64,000 nucleotides of DNA, from assembly GCA_038025085.1 (NCBI GenBank), contig CM076140.1:28830001-28894000 (forward strand). Reading direction: 5' to 3'. The notes below the pieces were generated by a model. The model saw nothing but the letters and a program-made list of their open reading frames with translations. It did no database searches and had not been told where the DNA came from. Shown one piece after another: positions 1 through 11,116 of the stretch. How positions within the stretch are numbered: the stretch's first letter is position 1; each line of letters begins with the position of its first letter. Source of the stretch: Tetragonia tetragonoides. Its lineage: Eukaryota > Streptophyta > Magnoliopsida > Caryophyllales > Aizoaceae. The position numbers were made by a program, and so were the translations under genes.

Positions 1-533
1 CCTTGTCCCATGACCCATGTCCCATGGCGCTGCACCTTGTCCCATTGCGCTGCCGCACCTTGTCCCATGTCCCATGACACAACACCTTGTCCCATGTCCC
101 ATGACGCAGCACCTTGTCCCATGTCCCATGACGCAGCACCTTGTCCCTTGTCCCATGACGCAGTACCTTGTCCCATGTCCCATGTCCCATGACGCTGCAC
201 CTTGTCCCATGTCCCATGACGCAGCACCTTGTCCCATGACCCATGACGCAGCACCTTGTCCCATGTCCCATGTCTCATGTCCTATGTCCCATGACGCAGC
301 ACCTTGTCCCATGTCCCCTGTCCCATGACATAGCACCTTGTTCGATGTCCCTTGATGCAGCACCTTATCCCATGACCCATGACGCAGCACCTTGTCCCAT
401 GTCCCATGTCCCATGACGCAGCACCTTATCCCATGACCCATGTCCCATGGGGCTGCACCTTGTCCCATGGCGCTTCGGCGCCTTGTCCCATGACCCATGT
501 CCCATGACGCAGCACCTTGTCCCATGACGCAGC
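1..533. repeat. CATG-rich minisatellite, left arm
   Basis: Irregular tandem repeats built from blocks such as ccttgtcccatg, tcccatgacgcagcac and cccatgaccc, with a variable period of about 25-36 bp. The blocks shuffle, so there is no single strict unit. The array continues past the left edge and stops at 533, where an LTR begins. The same repeat resumes at 62103, so one array was split by a large insertion. Open frames across it are by-products of a repeat length often divisible by three and are not genes. Confidence 0.95.
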
Positions 534-2071
534 TGTAGACACCAAAAATTGTGTCTATAATAAGTCCCCGTAAAAACCCGATGATGAAAGGATTGGATTT
601 TGCTCGAACTTGGGTTGCGAGAATAATTGCTCTGATGATTAGCCTAGTTCATTTGAATTAACCAGTGGAAGCCTTTTGTACAGGTGATCCAAACCAGTTG
701 GACTCAATTCAATTGGAGTCCAAAACTGAGAGATAGGCCTCTTTGAACCTAAGGGTCCGAAAGGGAACCCAAACCCATGAGTCAACCCTTGGTCAAACCA
801 GGGAGCTCAGTCAATCCCGCGTGGCCCCCTAGGAAGAGCCTCCCCCGTGTGAAAAGCATTTCAGGCGCCTATACAGGCATGCCGCCCCAGGTCCAAGCGG
901 CCACGCTTGGGCTCAAGCGGTGGCCGCTAGGCCAAGCGGCTTGAGCGCTTGTCCTGCCGGTTTGGCCGCTCGGCCTAGCGGTATGGCCGCCTGGACCTTT
1001 TCCCGAGGACGGCAAATTTGAGGCCCATTCGATTTCCGTGCCAAACCCTGGCAGCTCCCCCTCTTCTATATAAACAAACCTTAGGGTTCAGTTGAAGAGG
1101 TTGGACATTCTCTCTAAGAGGTTGGGAATTTTAGGTTGGCAGTTTCTCCCTTAAGCTGGACATTCTCTCTCTCTCATATAAAACCCTAAATTTTGATTCT
1201 ACTCCTTCTTTAGGGTTAGCCCTAGAACCACAAAATAAACCTTCACACTTCATCAAGAGCATGAATTCAAGCAATATAACCCAATAAGTTCATTTCGAGC
1301 ATCCAGGTAATCCAACCTGAGGGTTTTCAATAATATTTATATTTCTTGTTATTACTAATGTTTTTGGTTTATGTGATATGTACATGCATGGTGCGTTTTG
1401 AGCAAAAGGGCTTGTATTAAGCCTAATTAATGGGTGAATGAATGCTTTTTATTTGTTATTTATTGCTTTTCTAATGAATGAATCATGCTTTGTTTGTGGA
1501 TTGGTGGATGAATTATGTGTTTATCCTCTACTTGCAGGTTTTAGCATATTTATCGCTTTTTAGCAATAAAAGCATGTAATTTGATAAGTTGTTAAAAGTG
1601 GTCACAATAATAATTTTTGTTCAACCCACTAGTTAAAATTAGGAATTTGGACAAATTGAACCGTGTTTGGAACCGTAGCATTAATAATTATACTGAATCG
1701 ATTAGTAAAGGCCGTTGTTGTCAACGAGCGAGTTGGGTGCCTAACACCTTCCTAGCTCGTACCTACGTCCCCGAACTCATTTATGAAGTCAATTTCCTCA
1801 ATAGGGACTCAGGTGCACAGGAGTTGAGTTGACGTCTTTCTAGACTATCGACTTGACTTCCAAGGTTTCCAAATTACCTTAAAATTTGGTGGCGACTTTC
1901 GACAATCTTAATCATGTCCTTGGTACAAAAATCTCTATGTGCATTCACACGCAAAGATTCACGAAATTCAAACACCAACACGCTCTCCCAAGCTGTTCGG
2001 AAACCCGAGCCCCGAAAAGAGGGTCGAGGGAAGACACGCGGAAAGAGGGGAGAAAAATACGGCAGCCTACA
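534..2071 (+). repeat. TE-A 5' LTR (1538 bp)
   Basis: It begins tgtagacacc and ends ggcagcctaca (TG...CA). It aligns along its length with 60731-62102. It contains a GC-rich half-site array, a TATA box (tatataaa, 1067-1074) and CT-rich leader sequence. A stretch of roughly 190 bp around 1665-1850 is absent from the 3' LTR. The small frames at 1617-1832 and 1886-2110 are not conserved with the other LTR and are not called. Confidence 0.93.
862..1074 (+). promoter_or_regulatory. TE-A U3 promoter with AGCGGC half-site array and TATA box
   Basis: The block caggcgcctatacagg (862-877) is followed by a dense array of agcgg/ccgct half-sites in both orientations (893-993), then tatataaa (1067-1074). 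The half-sites form imperfect palindromes such as ccaagcggcttgagcgctt. The 3' LTR has an equivalent array at 61081-61212. Similar arrays lie upstream of the two antisense genes at 55590-55784 and 59517-59682. Binding of a factor is inference. Confidence 0.7.
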
Positions 2072-2072
2072 G

Positions 2073-2091
2073 TGGCGACTTCACTAGGGAC
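2073..2091 (+). other. TE-A primer-binding site
   Basis: tggcgacttcactagggac starts two bases after the LTR end. It resembles the TGGCGACTCCGCTGGGGAC type of site, which I recall from Ogre/Tat elements and which is taken to pair with a tRNA 3' end (probably tRNA-Arg). The three mismatches to that form fit an old copy. Confidence 0.7.
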
Positions 2092-3629
2092 CATGATTAA
2101 GAGGGTGTAACTTGAAAATCGATTCATTATAATTATTTTTGCTTGGTTCACTACCTTGAGTGTTCTTACTATTATTATTTTGTGACTTGTCATTCATTTA
2201 GTAATTTGCATCCATTGCATTCATGTGCATGCGCTTGCGCTACTTCCGAGCTTGTTTTTACAAGTTCAAACCAGTTTTTAGCCAATGGAGTGTGGTGAAG
2301 TGCCTTGGTGAGAATCCACTCGATTCTTCTTTGCCAAGAAACATGGATCCCCCCACCTCATGTACCTTCCTACGCATTCGTCCATTCGACGAGTAGGATA
2401 ACTAGAATGCCTCACATTGTCGCGCATCCCGCGGATTGTAGTACATTCTTGATCATGAGTACCTTTTGACCAAAACCCCTTAATCCTACCCCATTGTATG
2501 AACTAGAACCAATTTTTTTAGGTTGAAACTCAGTCCCATGTCCATGCTACATTTTCATAATCATACCATATTGCGTTGTTGTGCTGTTTGCCCATATGTG
2601 AATGCAATCTTTGCGTAGTCTTTTTGGTCGTCATAGAATATTAGGTTAGACCCCAATTAGGATCTTTTCCTTTTTTTGAGTCTATATTTTGTCTTCAGAT
2701 TGAGTCTAGAATCTTTATTTTTAGGAAATAATATCCCTGAATGTTCTATATGATGCTCGTTATCTTAGGAAAGATTGGTTGCTATATTCTTTCCTCTTAT
2801 TTAGGTAGTGAGTCTAGGTCAAAAGGTCTCGATAATATCTCTTCCCTTGCCTTTTAGTCAAGAGTATAATATCTTTTTGCTTTATCCCATATTGAGTAGA
2901 GATAATATCTCTCCCATTTCCTTTATGCAAGAGTATAATATCTTTTGCTTTATCCCATATTGAGTCGAGATAATATCTCTCCCCTTTCCTTTTAGGCAAG
3001 AGTATAATATCTTTTTGCTTTATTCTATATTGAGTCGAGATAATATCTCTCCCCTTTCCTTTTAGGCAAGAGTATAATATCTTTTTGCTTTATCCCATAT
3101 TGAGTCGAGATAATATCTCTCCCCTTTCCTTTTAGTCAAGAGTATAATATCTTTTTGCTTTATCCCATATTGAGTTGAGATAATATCTCTCCCCTCCCCT
3201 TTTAATCAAGAGTATAATATTTTTTGCTTTATCTCGTGTTGAGTCGAGATAATATCTCTCCCCTCCCCTTTTAGTCAAGAGTATAATATCTTTTGTCTTT
3301 CTTTTCCCATGTCGAGATCTTTTGACCTAAACCCATTACTTAGTCCCCAAGGGTAACTATGTTGATAGAATATTCTAGATAGAATTTTCCCATATTTGTT
3401 TTAGAACTTTTGTTTTGTGGAACTTGTTAGTCTTTCCTTTTCTAAGTCTTATCCGCTGTTCAAGATTGGGAAGAAAACAGTCGGTCCGAAAAGTTGAGAA
3501 CGCGATCATAGTATTCAACGTCTGGTTAGGAAGCTCGTATTAGAATATCCCCCTTCAAGCAAAGCTAGGTCTGACGCAGTATTTGTTACTCCCCCTCCTT
3601 ATCGACCAGCTTGTTCTAAGTTGACCGAA
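2092..3629 (+). other. TE-A untranslated leader before gag
   Basis: Long AT-rich leader between the primer-binding site and gag. I see no convincing coding frame. Apart from the tandem array at 2810-3318 it holds unique sequence. Long leaders are usual in the Tat/Ogre lineage. Confidence 0.7.
2810..3318 (+). repeat. 70-bp tandem repeat array in TE-A leader
   Basis: About seven copies of a roughly 70-bp unit containing gagataatatctctccc, ccttttaggcaagagtataa and tttgctttatcccatattga. The starts of gagtcgagata at 2962, 3032 and 3102 give the 70-bp period; the outer copies are more diverged. Each unit holds the near-palindrome gagataatatctc. There are no variable spacers, so this is an ordinary tandem repeat. 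Confidence 0.9.
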
Positions 3630-4575
3630 ATGGCCGATGATGATGTGCCACCTCCACAACATAAGACTACTAATGAGATGTTGACTGAAATGATGAAAAT
3701 GTTGGAAACTATGGGAAACCGTGTGACATGGATAGAAAGCAAAGTCAAAGAAGCTGACCCTCTTAACCAGGATGATCCTCCACCTCGAGATGACAAAGTA
3801 GAAGAGCTAAGCGCTCAAATTAAGAACCTTGAGTTGACTTTAACTCAAAACAAGATCATAAGTGACTACATGATCAATGCCGAAGGATACTCCTCTCATA
3901 TATAGGGGAAACTCCCACAAAAGTTCTCTATGCCTGAAGTCCCCATCTTCAACGGGACCGATGATCCAAAAGATCACATAAGGACTTTCACCATCGCGAT
4001 GGGCCTAAGAGGAGTAGATCCTGACCTCTATATTCATCTTTTCTCTAAAACCTTGGACCCCACCGTTAGGGCATGGTTCTTCAAGCTTGAGCCCAATCAG
4101 GTTTAGGAATGGAACAAAGTTCCAGCTTATTCCTCACTAGGTATGCCGACAATGTCATCCAACCAACTACCATGAGAGAGCTGGAAGCAATAAAGCAAGG
4201 TGAAAATGAAAGCTTCACTGACTTTATTAAGAAATGGAGAACTAAAGTGGCCGAAATGCTCGACCGTCCATCTGAGGAAGAGCAAATTCGGAAACTCATC
4301 AAGATCTTACAAACCTCCTTACTTGAATCCTCTCAAATGCCAAGCAATTACTTCATACACACAACTTAATAGTGTGGGATTGCTCATAGAGGACGATTAA
4401 GCACTTAAAAAGGAGAAAAGCAAGGACTTCTTCAACAAGGGCACTTATAACTCGAACTATAAGAAGAACCCCAATTCGGGGAACTCTTCCAACAAGGATA
4501 ATAAAGTCAATGTTGTCTACGACAAACCGCAAAGGCAATACACCCCATTGGGCATGACCTATGCTAAAGCTTTGT
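3630..4575 (+). pseudogene. gag: TE-A gag remnant
   Basis: Structural capsid/nucleocapsid precursor of TE-A. The ATG at 3630 opens MADDDVPPPQ; the open frame itself begins at an upstream TTG (3621). A predicted coiled-coil segment (METMGN...VEELSAQIKNLELTL region) follows, then a stop just after 3900. The next block, about 3908-4105, keeps the gag signature PEVPIFNGTDDPKDHIRTF. A third block from 4109 contains ELEAIKQGENESFTDFIKKW, matching the KQ...ESF core of plant retrotransposon gag (PF03732-type). In-frame stops near 3903, 4105 and 4366 break it. The order and spacing of the blocks are normal for the lineage. Confidence 0.8.
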
Positions 4576-4607
4576 AAAAGCTTGTCAATAATAACTACCT
4601 CAATGTC

Positions 4608-5655
4608 GTGGGCCCCACTCCGGATCCCGACATCGAAAAGAGGAGCCCATCATGGAACCCTAATCTCTATCACAAACTCCATAGAGGAAAAGGAGATGAA
4701 ACCGAGAAGTGTTGGACACTCAAGAATAAAATCCAGGATCTTTTTGACAATGGGACTATTCCCAAGCCAAAGAATGTTCCCACTCCAAATAACAACACCA
4801 ATCCTCTAGGCGCGGTTTTCGTCATTGCAAATGAAGAAGAAGAAAAGGACCCCTCTCGCCTGATTGTGCGAATTGGACATCCTGTCCCACCATATAAGCT
4901 TGACTCCCTCCACCTAGAGGTAGCAGGAATTTGGGACAGTGATGAGGAGGATGACTTCCAAACAACCAAAAGCACCCCTAAGAAATCATTGGAGGAGCTG
5001 CTCAAAGAAAACACCGTTGGTCTAAAACAAATAGACGAAGAGGTAAATAATATCGAGATGAAGAAAAAGGAAAGGGAAGACGCAGAAGCGCGGTCTATGG
5101 CTATTCTCCATCAAAACATAAATCTCCCACTTAGTCACGCCCCATCCACGAGGGATATGACCAAAAGGGACTTCTCCCCATTACTTCTCCATCTTACTCA
5201 CACTCTTGAGATACTCATAAGTATTGGAATCATACGGCCACTGGGACCAAGTACTGATCCTGTCTCTCCAGGGATCGCCTGGCACCCATGCAAGTTCTGC
5301 AATTACCACAGGGGAAGAGGTCACAACACTGAAGAATGCTGGGCATTGAAACACAGGATTGAAGATCTCATAGAAGTTCAGCCATGTAGCTACAAAAGTA
5401 CCACCGTTCTCGAGAAGGGATACCATAGTCGAATGCCAAAAAGGGTATATATACCTCCATTCTTTCAACCCCAACTCAAATCTTTCAGGACCTATTTTGG
5501 AAAGGTATTCTAGGGCCCATCGAGCCAACACCTGATCCAGATCCAGGAAATAAGAGTAAGGACTGGGACCAAACTTCTTTTTGCATCTATCATCGAGGAA
5601 AGGGACATCATACGGACGAGTGTGTGCACCTGGAACGCAAGATATAAGACCTCGT
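4608..5655 (+). pseudogene. TE-A gag C-terminal region with three zinc-knuckle-like units
   Basis: Three successive copies of a C-x2-H...GHxTxxC unit followed by a helix-like L(K/E)xxIxDL(I/F/V) motif. Copy 1 (about 4660-4750) is degenerate: LYHKLHRGKGDETEKC has lost the first Cys and the second His. Copy 2 (about 5280-5380) is intact: CNYHRGRGHNTEEC then LKHRIEDLIE. Copy 3 (about 5590-5665) reads CIYHRGKGHHTDEC then LERKI, followed by a stop. Copies 1 and 2 share one frame (4608-5513); copy 3 is in another. An acidic stretch (EEEEKD, DSDEEDD) lies between copies 1 and 2. Triplication could be an ancestral feature or a duplication in this copy. Confidence 0.65.
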
Positions 5656-6488
5656 TAATGAGGGGGTCGTCCACATGTTATGAGGCCTTATCTGATACCC
5701 TTAACAAAGGAAGGATCACCTTCATCCCTCCTTTGCCTGTAAGAAAGAGGCTAAAATTTGATTGGGTAGAGGACACACCCAACAACGCTTTGGGTCTATT
5801 ATTTGGACAAGAGCATCGCCATCCAAAAAATGAAGAGCTCCACTATGTCAATAATGCAATTCAAGATGCGAACTTTGACCCAACTAAGTTGATCACTCCA
5901 AACGAGGGTCAACTCACAAAGCAGAAACGCACCATAAGCTGGACAGGAGCCAACGGAAAGAAGATCAAGATCACGATCTCCGAAGAATCCAAGCCTGACA
6001 CCGACACTGATTCCGACCGGACTGAGTCTGATATTGAAGACGAGTCTAATATAGTGGAGTCGGGTGGTCCACCCAAATCTATGTTTAATTCTGTTTGCAA
6101 GTCTAAAGATGTTAAAGCCAAGAGTAATGGCTCAGTTGATGTTCCAGTTTCCTCTATCAATGAAATAATTACTGAATCTGCTTACTTCTTGGATTACTTA
6201 GTAGCTAATAACTCAAAAGATGAACAAGAATTGTCCAAAGAAGTAACTAAAGCACTATTAGAGCATGAACAAAAGACTTCAATTGTGGAAGAAAATGAAT
6301 TAATCAATCTTGCAAACGGTAAAGAGCCGCACCAAGTGCGCATTGGCTTATCGTTAACTCCCAAAGAGCGAGAAAGCTTTATAAATCTCTTAAAAGAATA
6401 CATACACGTTTTTGCTTGGTCCTACAAAGATATGGCAGGAATAAGTCGCGAGATAGCACATCATACAATACCGCTTAATCCGGATTAA
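5656..6488 (+). pseudogene. TE-A linker and N-terminal RT extension; protease not seen
   Basis: The frame 5622-6488 carries a proline/basic stretch, an acidic region (DTDTDSDRTESDIEDE), then the conserved segment before RT in Tat/Ogre polyproteins: ENELINLANGKEPHQVRIG, SLTPKERESFINLLKEY and HVFAWSYKDMAGI. No D(S/T)G aspartic-protease motif appears in any frame I read here, although protease normally sits between the zinc knuckles and this segment. Loss of the protease region is the simplest reading; a heavily mutated remnant is the alternative. Confidence 0.65.
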
Positions 6489-7798
6489 AAACCAGTAAAG
6501 TAAAGCAAAAGCTTCGGAGAATGAAGCCTGAGTGGACACTGAAAATCAAAGAAGAGGTGCAGAAACAGCTCGCAGCAGGTTTTATTAGGGTTGCTCAATA
6601 TCCAGAATGGGTTGCTAACATAGTGCCCTTTCCAAAAAAGGATGGCAAAATAAGGATGTTCGTTGATTTTAGAGCTCTAAAAAAGGCAAGTCCAAAGGAC
6701 GACTTTCCCTTGCCACATATAGACGTACTGGTGGATAATACCGCAGGACATGCCCCCTTATCATTCCTGGATGGCTATGCAGGGTATAACCAAATACAAA
6801 TGGCCGAAGAAGATATGGAGACATATTGCTACACCGTCATGCCTCTCGGGTTGAAGAACGCGGGAGCGACATACCAAAGAACCGCAACTTCCCTTCTATA
6901 TGACATGATGCACAAGGAAGCCAAGGTGTACGTGGACGATATGATTATCAAATCCAAGGAGGGCTTATACCCTCTCTAAATAAATTCGGAACTATAATAT
7001 GAGATTGAATCCTCAAAAGTGCGCATTTGGAGTAACTTTGGGCAAACTCTTAGGATTCGTCATAAGCACAAGAGGCATTGAAATTGATCCTACCAAAATC
7101 AAAGCTATAAGGGATATTCCATCTCCCAAAAATGAAAAGGAGATAAGAGGATTCGTAGGACGACTCCAATATATAAGTCGATTCATATCCAAATTAACTA
7201 TTACATGTGAGCCCATCTTCAAAAAGCTCAAAAATGACACTAAATCTACCTGGGATGATCAATGCCAGCAAGCCTTTGATAAGATTAAGGAATACTTAGC
7301 TAATCCACCCGTATTGGTTCCGCCAATTACGGGAAAACCACTTATGCTATACCTAACAGTCACAGAAACCGCCATGGGTGCTATGTTGGCCCAAAAGGTG
7401 GAGAATGATGAAAAGGCAATATACTACCTTAGCAAGAAATTCTTAGAATACGAAACACGCTACTCCACCCTAGAGAAAACGTGTCTCACATTGGTCACTG
7501 CAACAAAGAAACTTCGACACTACATGCTACAACATTCCATCCATATAAAGTCGAAGATGAATCCATTAAAATTCTTATTCGAAAAACCCATTCTTAGTGG
7601 AAGGATAGCAAGATGGACAGTCATGCTTTCAGAATTCGATCTAACTTTTGAACACCAAAAGGCAATCAAAGGACATGCCATTTCTGAACATCTCGCTGAA
7701 AATCCAGTTACTAGTGAAGATGCTACACATGACTTTCCTGATGAAGGAATAATGAGTGTCGAAGAAAACACTTGGCAATTATACTTTGACGGAGCATG
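6489..7798 (+). pseudogene. pol: TE-A reverse transcriptase and first RNase H
   Basis: The RT palm and fingers are clear: IVPFPKKDGKIRMFVDFRAL, ASPKDDFPLPHIDVLVDNTA, LGLKNAGATYQR and the catalytic YVDDMI (about 6928-6945). A short in-frame loss just before METYCYTVMPLGLKN removes the segment around the usual FITxWG. A stop at about 6977 separates the RT core from the thumb, connection and first RNase H (6999-7799: CAFGV, GKLLGFVIS, GRLQYISRFIS, YLSKKFLEYETRYSTLEKTCLTLV). This RNase H ends at a stop just after YFDGA (7796-7798), where the second RNase H begins. Confidence 0.88.
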
Positions 7799-8344
7799 AA
7801 ACCAAAAAGGTTATGGCTAGGAGTATTATTAGTCAGCCCCGAAGGCGCACATACTCCCATAGCCGTCAAATTAGACCATGAGTTAACCAACAATGGCCCC
7901 GAATATGAAGCATGCATCATTGGTTTAGAAGAGGCAATAGAACTACAAATTAAGGATCTAAAGGTATATTTAGATTCAACTCTCATTATAAACCAAGTCT
8001 CCAAAAAGTGGAAAGTGAAAAGCGAATCCCTGGCACCTTACCAGGAATATCTTGATAAGATAGCCAAATATTTCACTTATGTCCGTTTCACATACCTTCC
8101 TAGAGACGACAACCAGTACGCGGATGCCTTAGCAAAAATGGCCTCCATGATAAATATTCCAGATGATGTAATCTCCATGCCCATTCACATTCAAAGGCGC
8201 ACTGAGCCCGCCTTTTGTAATGCACTTGAAGTATGCCTCAACGAGGAAGAAGAGGAGGAATGGTTTACCGACATTCTCAATCTACTCGCCAAAGGTGATT
8301 ACCCTCCACAATCCACACCTAGGCACAAAGAGCTTAAAGACTAG
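7785..8344 (+). pseudogene. TE-A second (archaeal-type) RNase H
   Basis: After YFDGA and one stop codon the frame continues NQKGYGLGVLLVSPEG, TNNGPEYEACIIGLEEAIEL, VYLDSTLIINQV and QYADALAKMAS. These are the successive D-E-D-D landmarks of the additional archaeal-like RNase H known from Tat-lineage Ty3/gypsy elements. The second Asp lies in LDST and the last in ADALA. The separating stop is a single base-level lesion; the domain is otherwise open to 8343. Confidence 0.82.
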
Positions 8345-9505
8345 CCGCGCAATACATACATGTGCAAGGCAAACATTATAAAAAGACACCACAAGGGTTA
8401 AGTCTTCTATTCTTAAAGGAACGTGAGGTCATCAAAGTCATGAACGATATACATAATGGTGTATGTGGTCCCCATATGAATGGACTCACCTTAGTCAAGA
8501 AAATCCTAAGGCAAGGATACTATTGGACTACGATGGAAAAGGATTGCATCGAATACGAGAAAAAATGCACACGCTGCCAATTCCACGCTAATTTACAACA
8601 TAGACCTCCAACTCCTCTACATACATTCACTTCACCATGGTCGTTCTCTGCATGGGGTATTGACATCATTGGAAAAATCACCCCTACAGGAAAAGGAGGC
8701 CATAAATACATACTAGTCGCAATAGACTATTTTACAAAAGGGGTTGTAGCTCATTCGTACGCAAGAATAGCGTCCAAACACGTGGCAAAGTTCATACACG
8801 ACAACATCATACCAGATATGGGGTACCCCACGAAATCATAAGTGATCACGGGTCCCAATTCAAAAAGGATGTTGCCAAGCTTTTCACTAAGTTTAAAATT
8901 CAACATCGACAGTCTTCACCTTACAGGCCGCAAACGAATGGAGCCGTAGAATCCGCAAACAAGAATGTGAAACAAATGATAGCTAAGATGACGGAAAACT
9001 ACGAGGATTGGCCCGACATTCTACAATTCGCCTTGTGGGGATATAGAACCACTATTCGATCCTCAATGGGAGCAATACCTTATTCTTTAGTATACGGAAT
9101 GGAGGCGGTACTCCCAGTCGAGGTAGAAATCCCCTCTCTAAGGATAGCTTTGGAAAGTGAATTACCCGAAGTAGATTGGATCCAGGCCCGATATGACCAA
9201 TTGATCTTGCTAGATGAAAGATGACTAAATGCCCTACATTATGGTTGTGTCTACTATACCAAGCACGGATGGCGAGGCATTTTGATCAACGGTTCAAGGC
9301 TAGAGGACTTAAAGAAGGAGACTTAGTCCTAAAAGAGGTAATACCAATTGTAGTCGACCCTCGGGGAAAGTTCAAGCGTAAGTGGTCCGGCCCATACATT
9401 ATCAAGACAATATTATCCGGTGGAGCGGTAAAGCTAATGGATTTAGACGGCAACGAGTTCACCCAACTCACAAATATGGACCAACTTAAGCGATTCTATG
9501 CATAA
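8345..9505 (+). pseudogene. TE-A integrase
   Basis: The N-terminal zinc-binding HHCC is present (HNGVCGPHMNG ... CTRCQFH, about 8450-8585). The catalytic triad is visible: D in GIDIIGKI (about 8660), D in SDHGSQF (about 8842-8862, after a frameshift near 8838) and E in NGAVESANKN (about 8937-8966). The C-terminal part includes VYGMEAVLPVEVEIPSLRI, then a stop near 9223, and the last segment EGDLVLKEV...KWSGPYIIK runs to 9505. It would insert the DNA copy. The two frame changes mean no functional protein. Confidence 0.87.
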
Positions 9506-9805
9506 ATGTTAAATCTTTGAGAGAGCCCACTAAGGCATCAAATCCAAGTCAAAATCGGTCAACTCGTCTACATGGGACCCACGACCGAAAAAAAAAAAAT
9601 TTAAAAAAAAAAGAGATTTGGTTTTACGAACTACATTGGCCTGATTCCGCATGGATATGTAGGTAACCCATATAACTTGGCCCCGGCCACTTTAACAAAA
9701 TAAATCTCTAATGGGAGTTTTGATCCATTCGATTAATGGAAAAATAAGCAAATCTTTCATTAATATGGCTAAAGTCCATTACATGCTCTAATAAAAAAAA
9801 AAACG
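9506..9805 (+). other. TE-A post-pol non-coding stretch up to the LINE insertion
   Basis: No gene. It contains A-rich runs (about 9589-9611 and 9792-9803) and the phrase gattccgcatggatatgtag. TE-A sequence is interrupted at about 9805 and resumes after 53716. Confidence 0.7.
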
Positions 9806-11116
9806 GTGGAATTTTCTTCAACAAGTTCTCCTTGGATTGTATTTTCCTGTGAAATTTGTGAATTGGATTATGATGTGTATCTCTTCGGTTAGTTATTCAC
9901 TCATGTTTAATGGAAGTCCCATGACTCCGTTTGCTGCAAAGCGAGGGCTTAGACAGGGAGACCCACTCTCACCCTACTTATTTGTCATTGCTTGGGCTAC
10001 TTGTCCAGATGCCTTAGAGATCTGAAGAAGGAAAGCACATTCAGATATCACCCTCGTTGCAAGAAATTCTCTCTGGTACACTGTATATTTGCAAATGATC
10101 TTCTGCGATTCTCTCGAGGTGATGCTGCAACTGTTGCTACTTTGATTGAAAAATTCAATATGTTCTCTTCTTGCTCGGGATTGAGAGCTAATGAAAGCAA
10201 GTCTGAGCTATACTTTGGAGGAGTTGACAGAGAGATAAAAGAAGGTATTTTATCTTCCCTGGGTATGCAGGAAGGAGTGCTACCTTTCAGATACCTTGGG
10301 GTACCTCTGACATCTAAAAAACTCCAAGCTAGCCACTATGATCCTTTGGTTCAGAGAACTACAGACAGGGTTAAATCATGGACCTCCAAATTTTTATCTT
10401 ATGCAGGAAGACTCCAGCTCATAAAATCTGTTCTTTTCTCCTTGCAAAACTTATGGTCTCAATTCTTCCATATTCCCTTGATTGTAATACATAATATTGA
10501 GCAGATTTGTAGATGTTTCCTCTGGACAGCTTCAGCTGACCGAAGCTCTAGAGCACTGGTTGCTTGGGAATATCTATGTATACCAGCTGCGAAGGGAGGA
10601 TTGGGCCTGTTTAATTTCAAGTTTTGGAACAGGGCATCACATGGAAAGTTACTCTGGGATATTCAGCACAATAAGGAGAAGCTACGAGTGAAGTGGGTCA
10701 GTGTGTACTACATCAAAGAAAAGAGTTTTTAGACCATGGAGAAGCCTAAAAAAGCCTCATGTATAATTCAGAAATTGTTTGACATCAAGCCTACACTACA
10801 ACACTTTATCTGTACAGCTGCTGAGTATAAAGTGAGTAAAGCATACAAACTTTTTCTCCCTAATATTCCTAGGGCATTCTGGGCTACCTTGGTCTTGAGT
10901 TCTATTGCTCTACCTAGATGGAGATTTATTATATGGCTGTGTATTAGAGAAAGACTTCCAATTTGGAAGAATCTGCGCAAATTTGGCATGCAGGGTCCTA
11001 GCATATGCATCCTGTGTAGACAAGATGAAGAAATCTTTCAGCACACTTTCTTTGAGTGTGCATTTGTGATCCAGCTATGGCAGAGCGTTTTTCTATGGCT
11101 TAAGTTAAACCAAAGT
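9806..11116 (+). pseudogene. LINE ORF2 reverse transcriptase fragment, left half
   Basis: The sequence opens inside the RT domain: YFPVKFVNWIMMCISSVSYS, then KRGLRQGDPLSPYLFVI, which are plant L1-type RT motifs. A frameshift near 10000 moves to MGYLSRCLRDLKKE, and HCIFANDLLRFSRG follows. The catalytic FADD box is therefore FAND here. Later landmarks are FRYLGVPLTSKKL, YAGRLQLIKSVLFS and KGGLGLFNFKFWNRA. A stop at 10732 separates the zf-RVT-like tail (10736-11116: RWRFIIWLCIRERLPIW, CILCRQDEEIFQHTFFEC). It would have primed and copied LINE RNA; it is dead. Confidence 0.9.

Noticed and set aside
10..328. Open frames of 60-103 codons at the left end
   Set aside because: They only translate the minisatellite, repeat MSHDAAPCP-like units and exist in more than one frame.
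2073..2091. tRNA fragment at the primer-binding sites
   Set aside because: The primer sites are only 12-19 bp; no tRNA cloverleaf was found nearby or elsewhere in the window.
2810..3318. CRISPR-like appearance of the 70-bp array
   Set aside because: Units are contiguous, diverge gradually and have no unique spacers; the host is a plant.
7723..8004. 93-codon - strand frame
   Set aside because: Antisense shadow of the second RNase H of TE-A.
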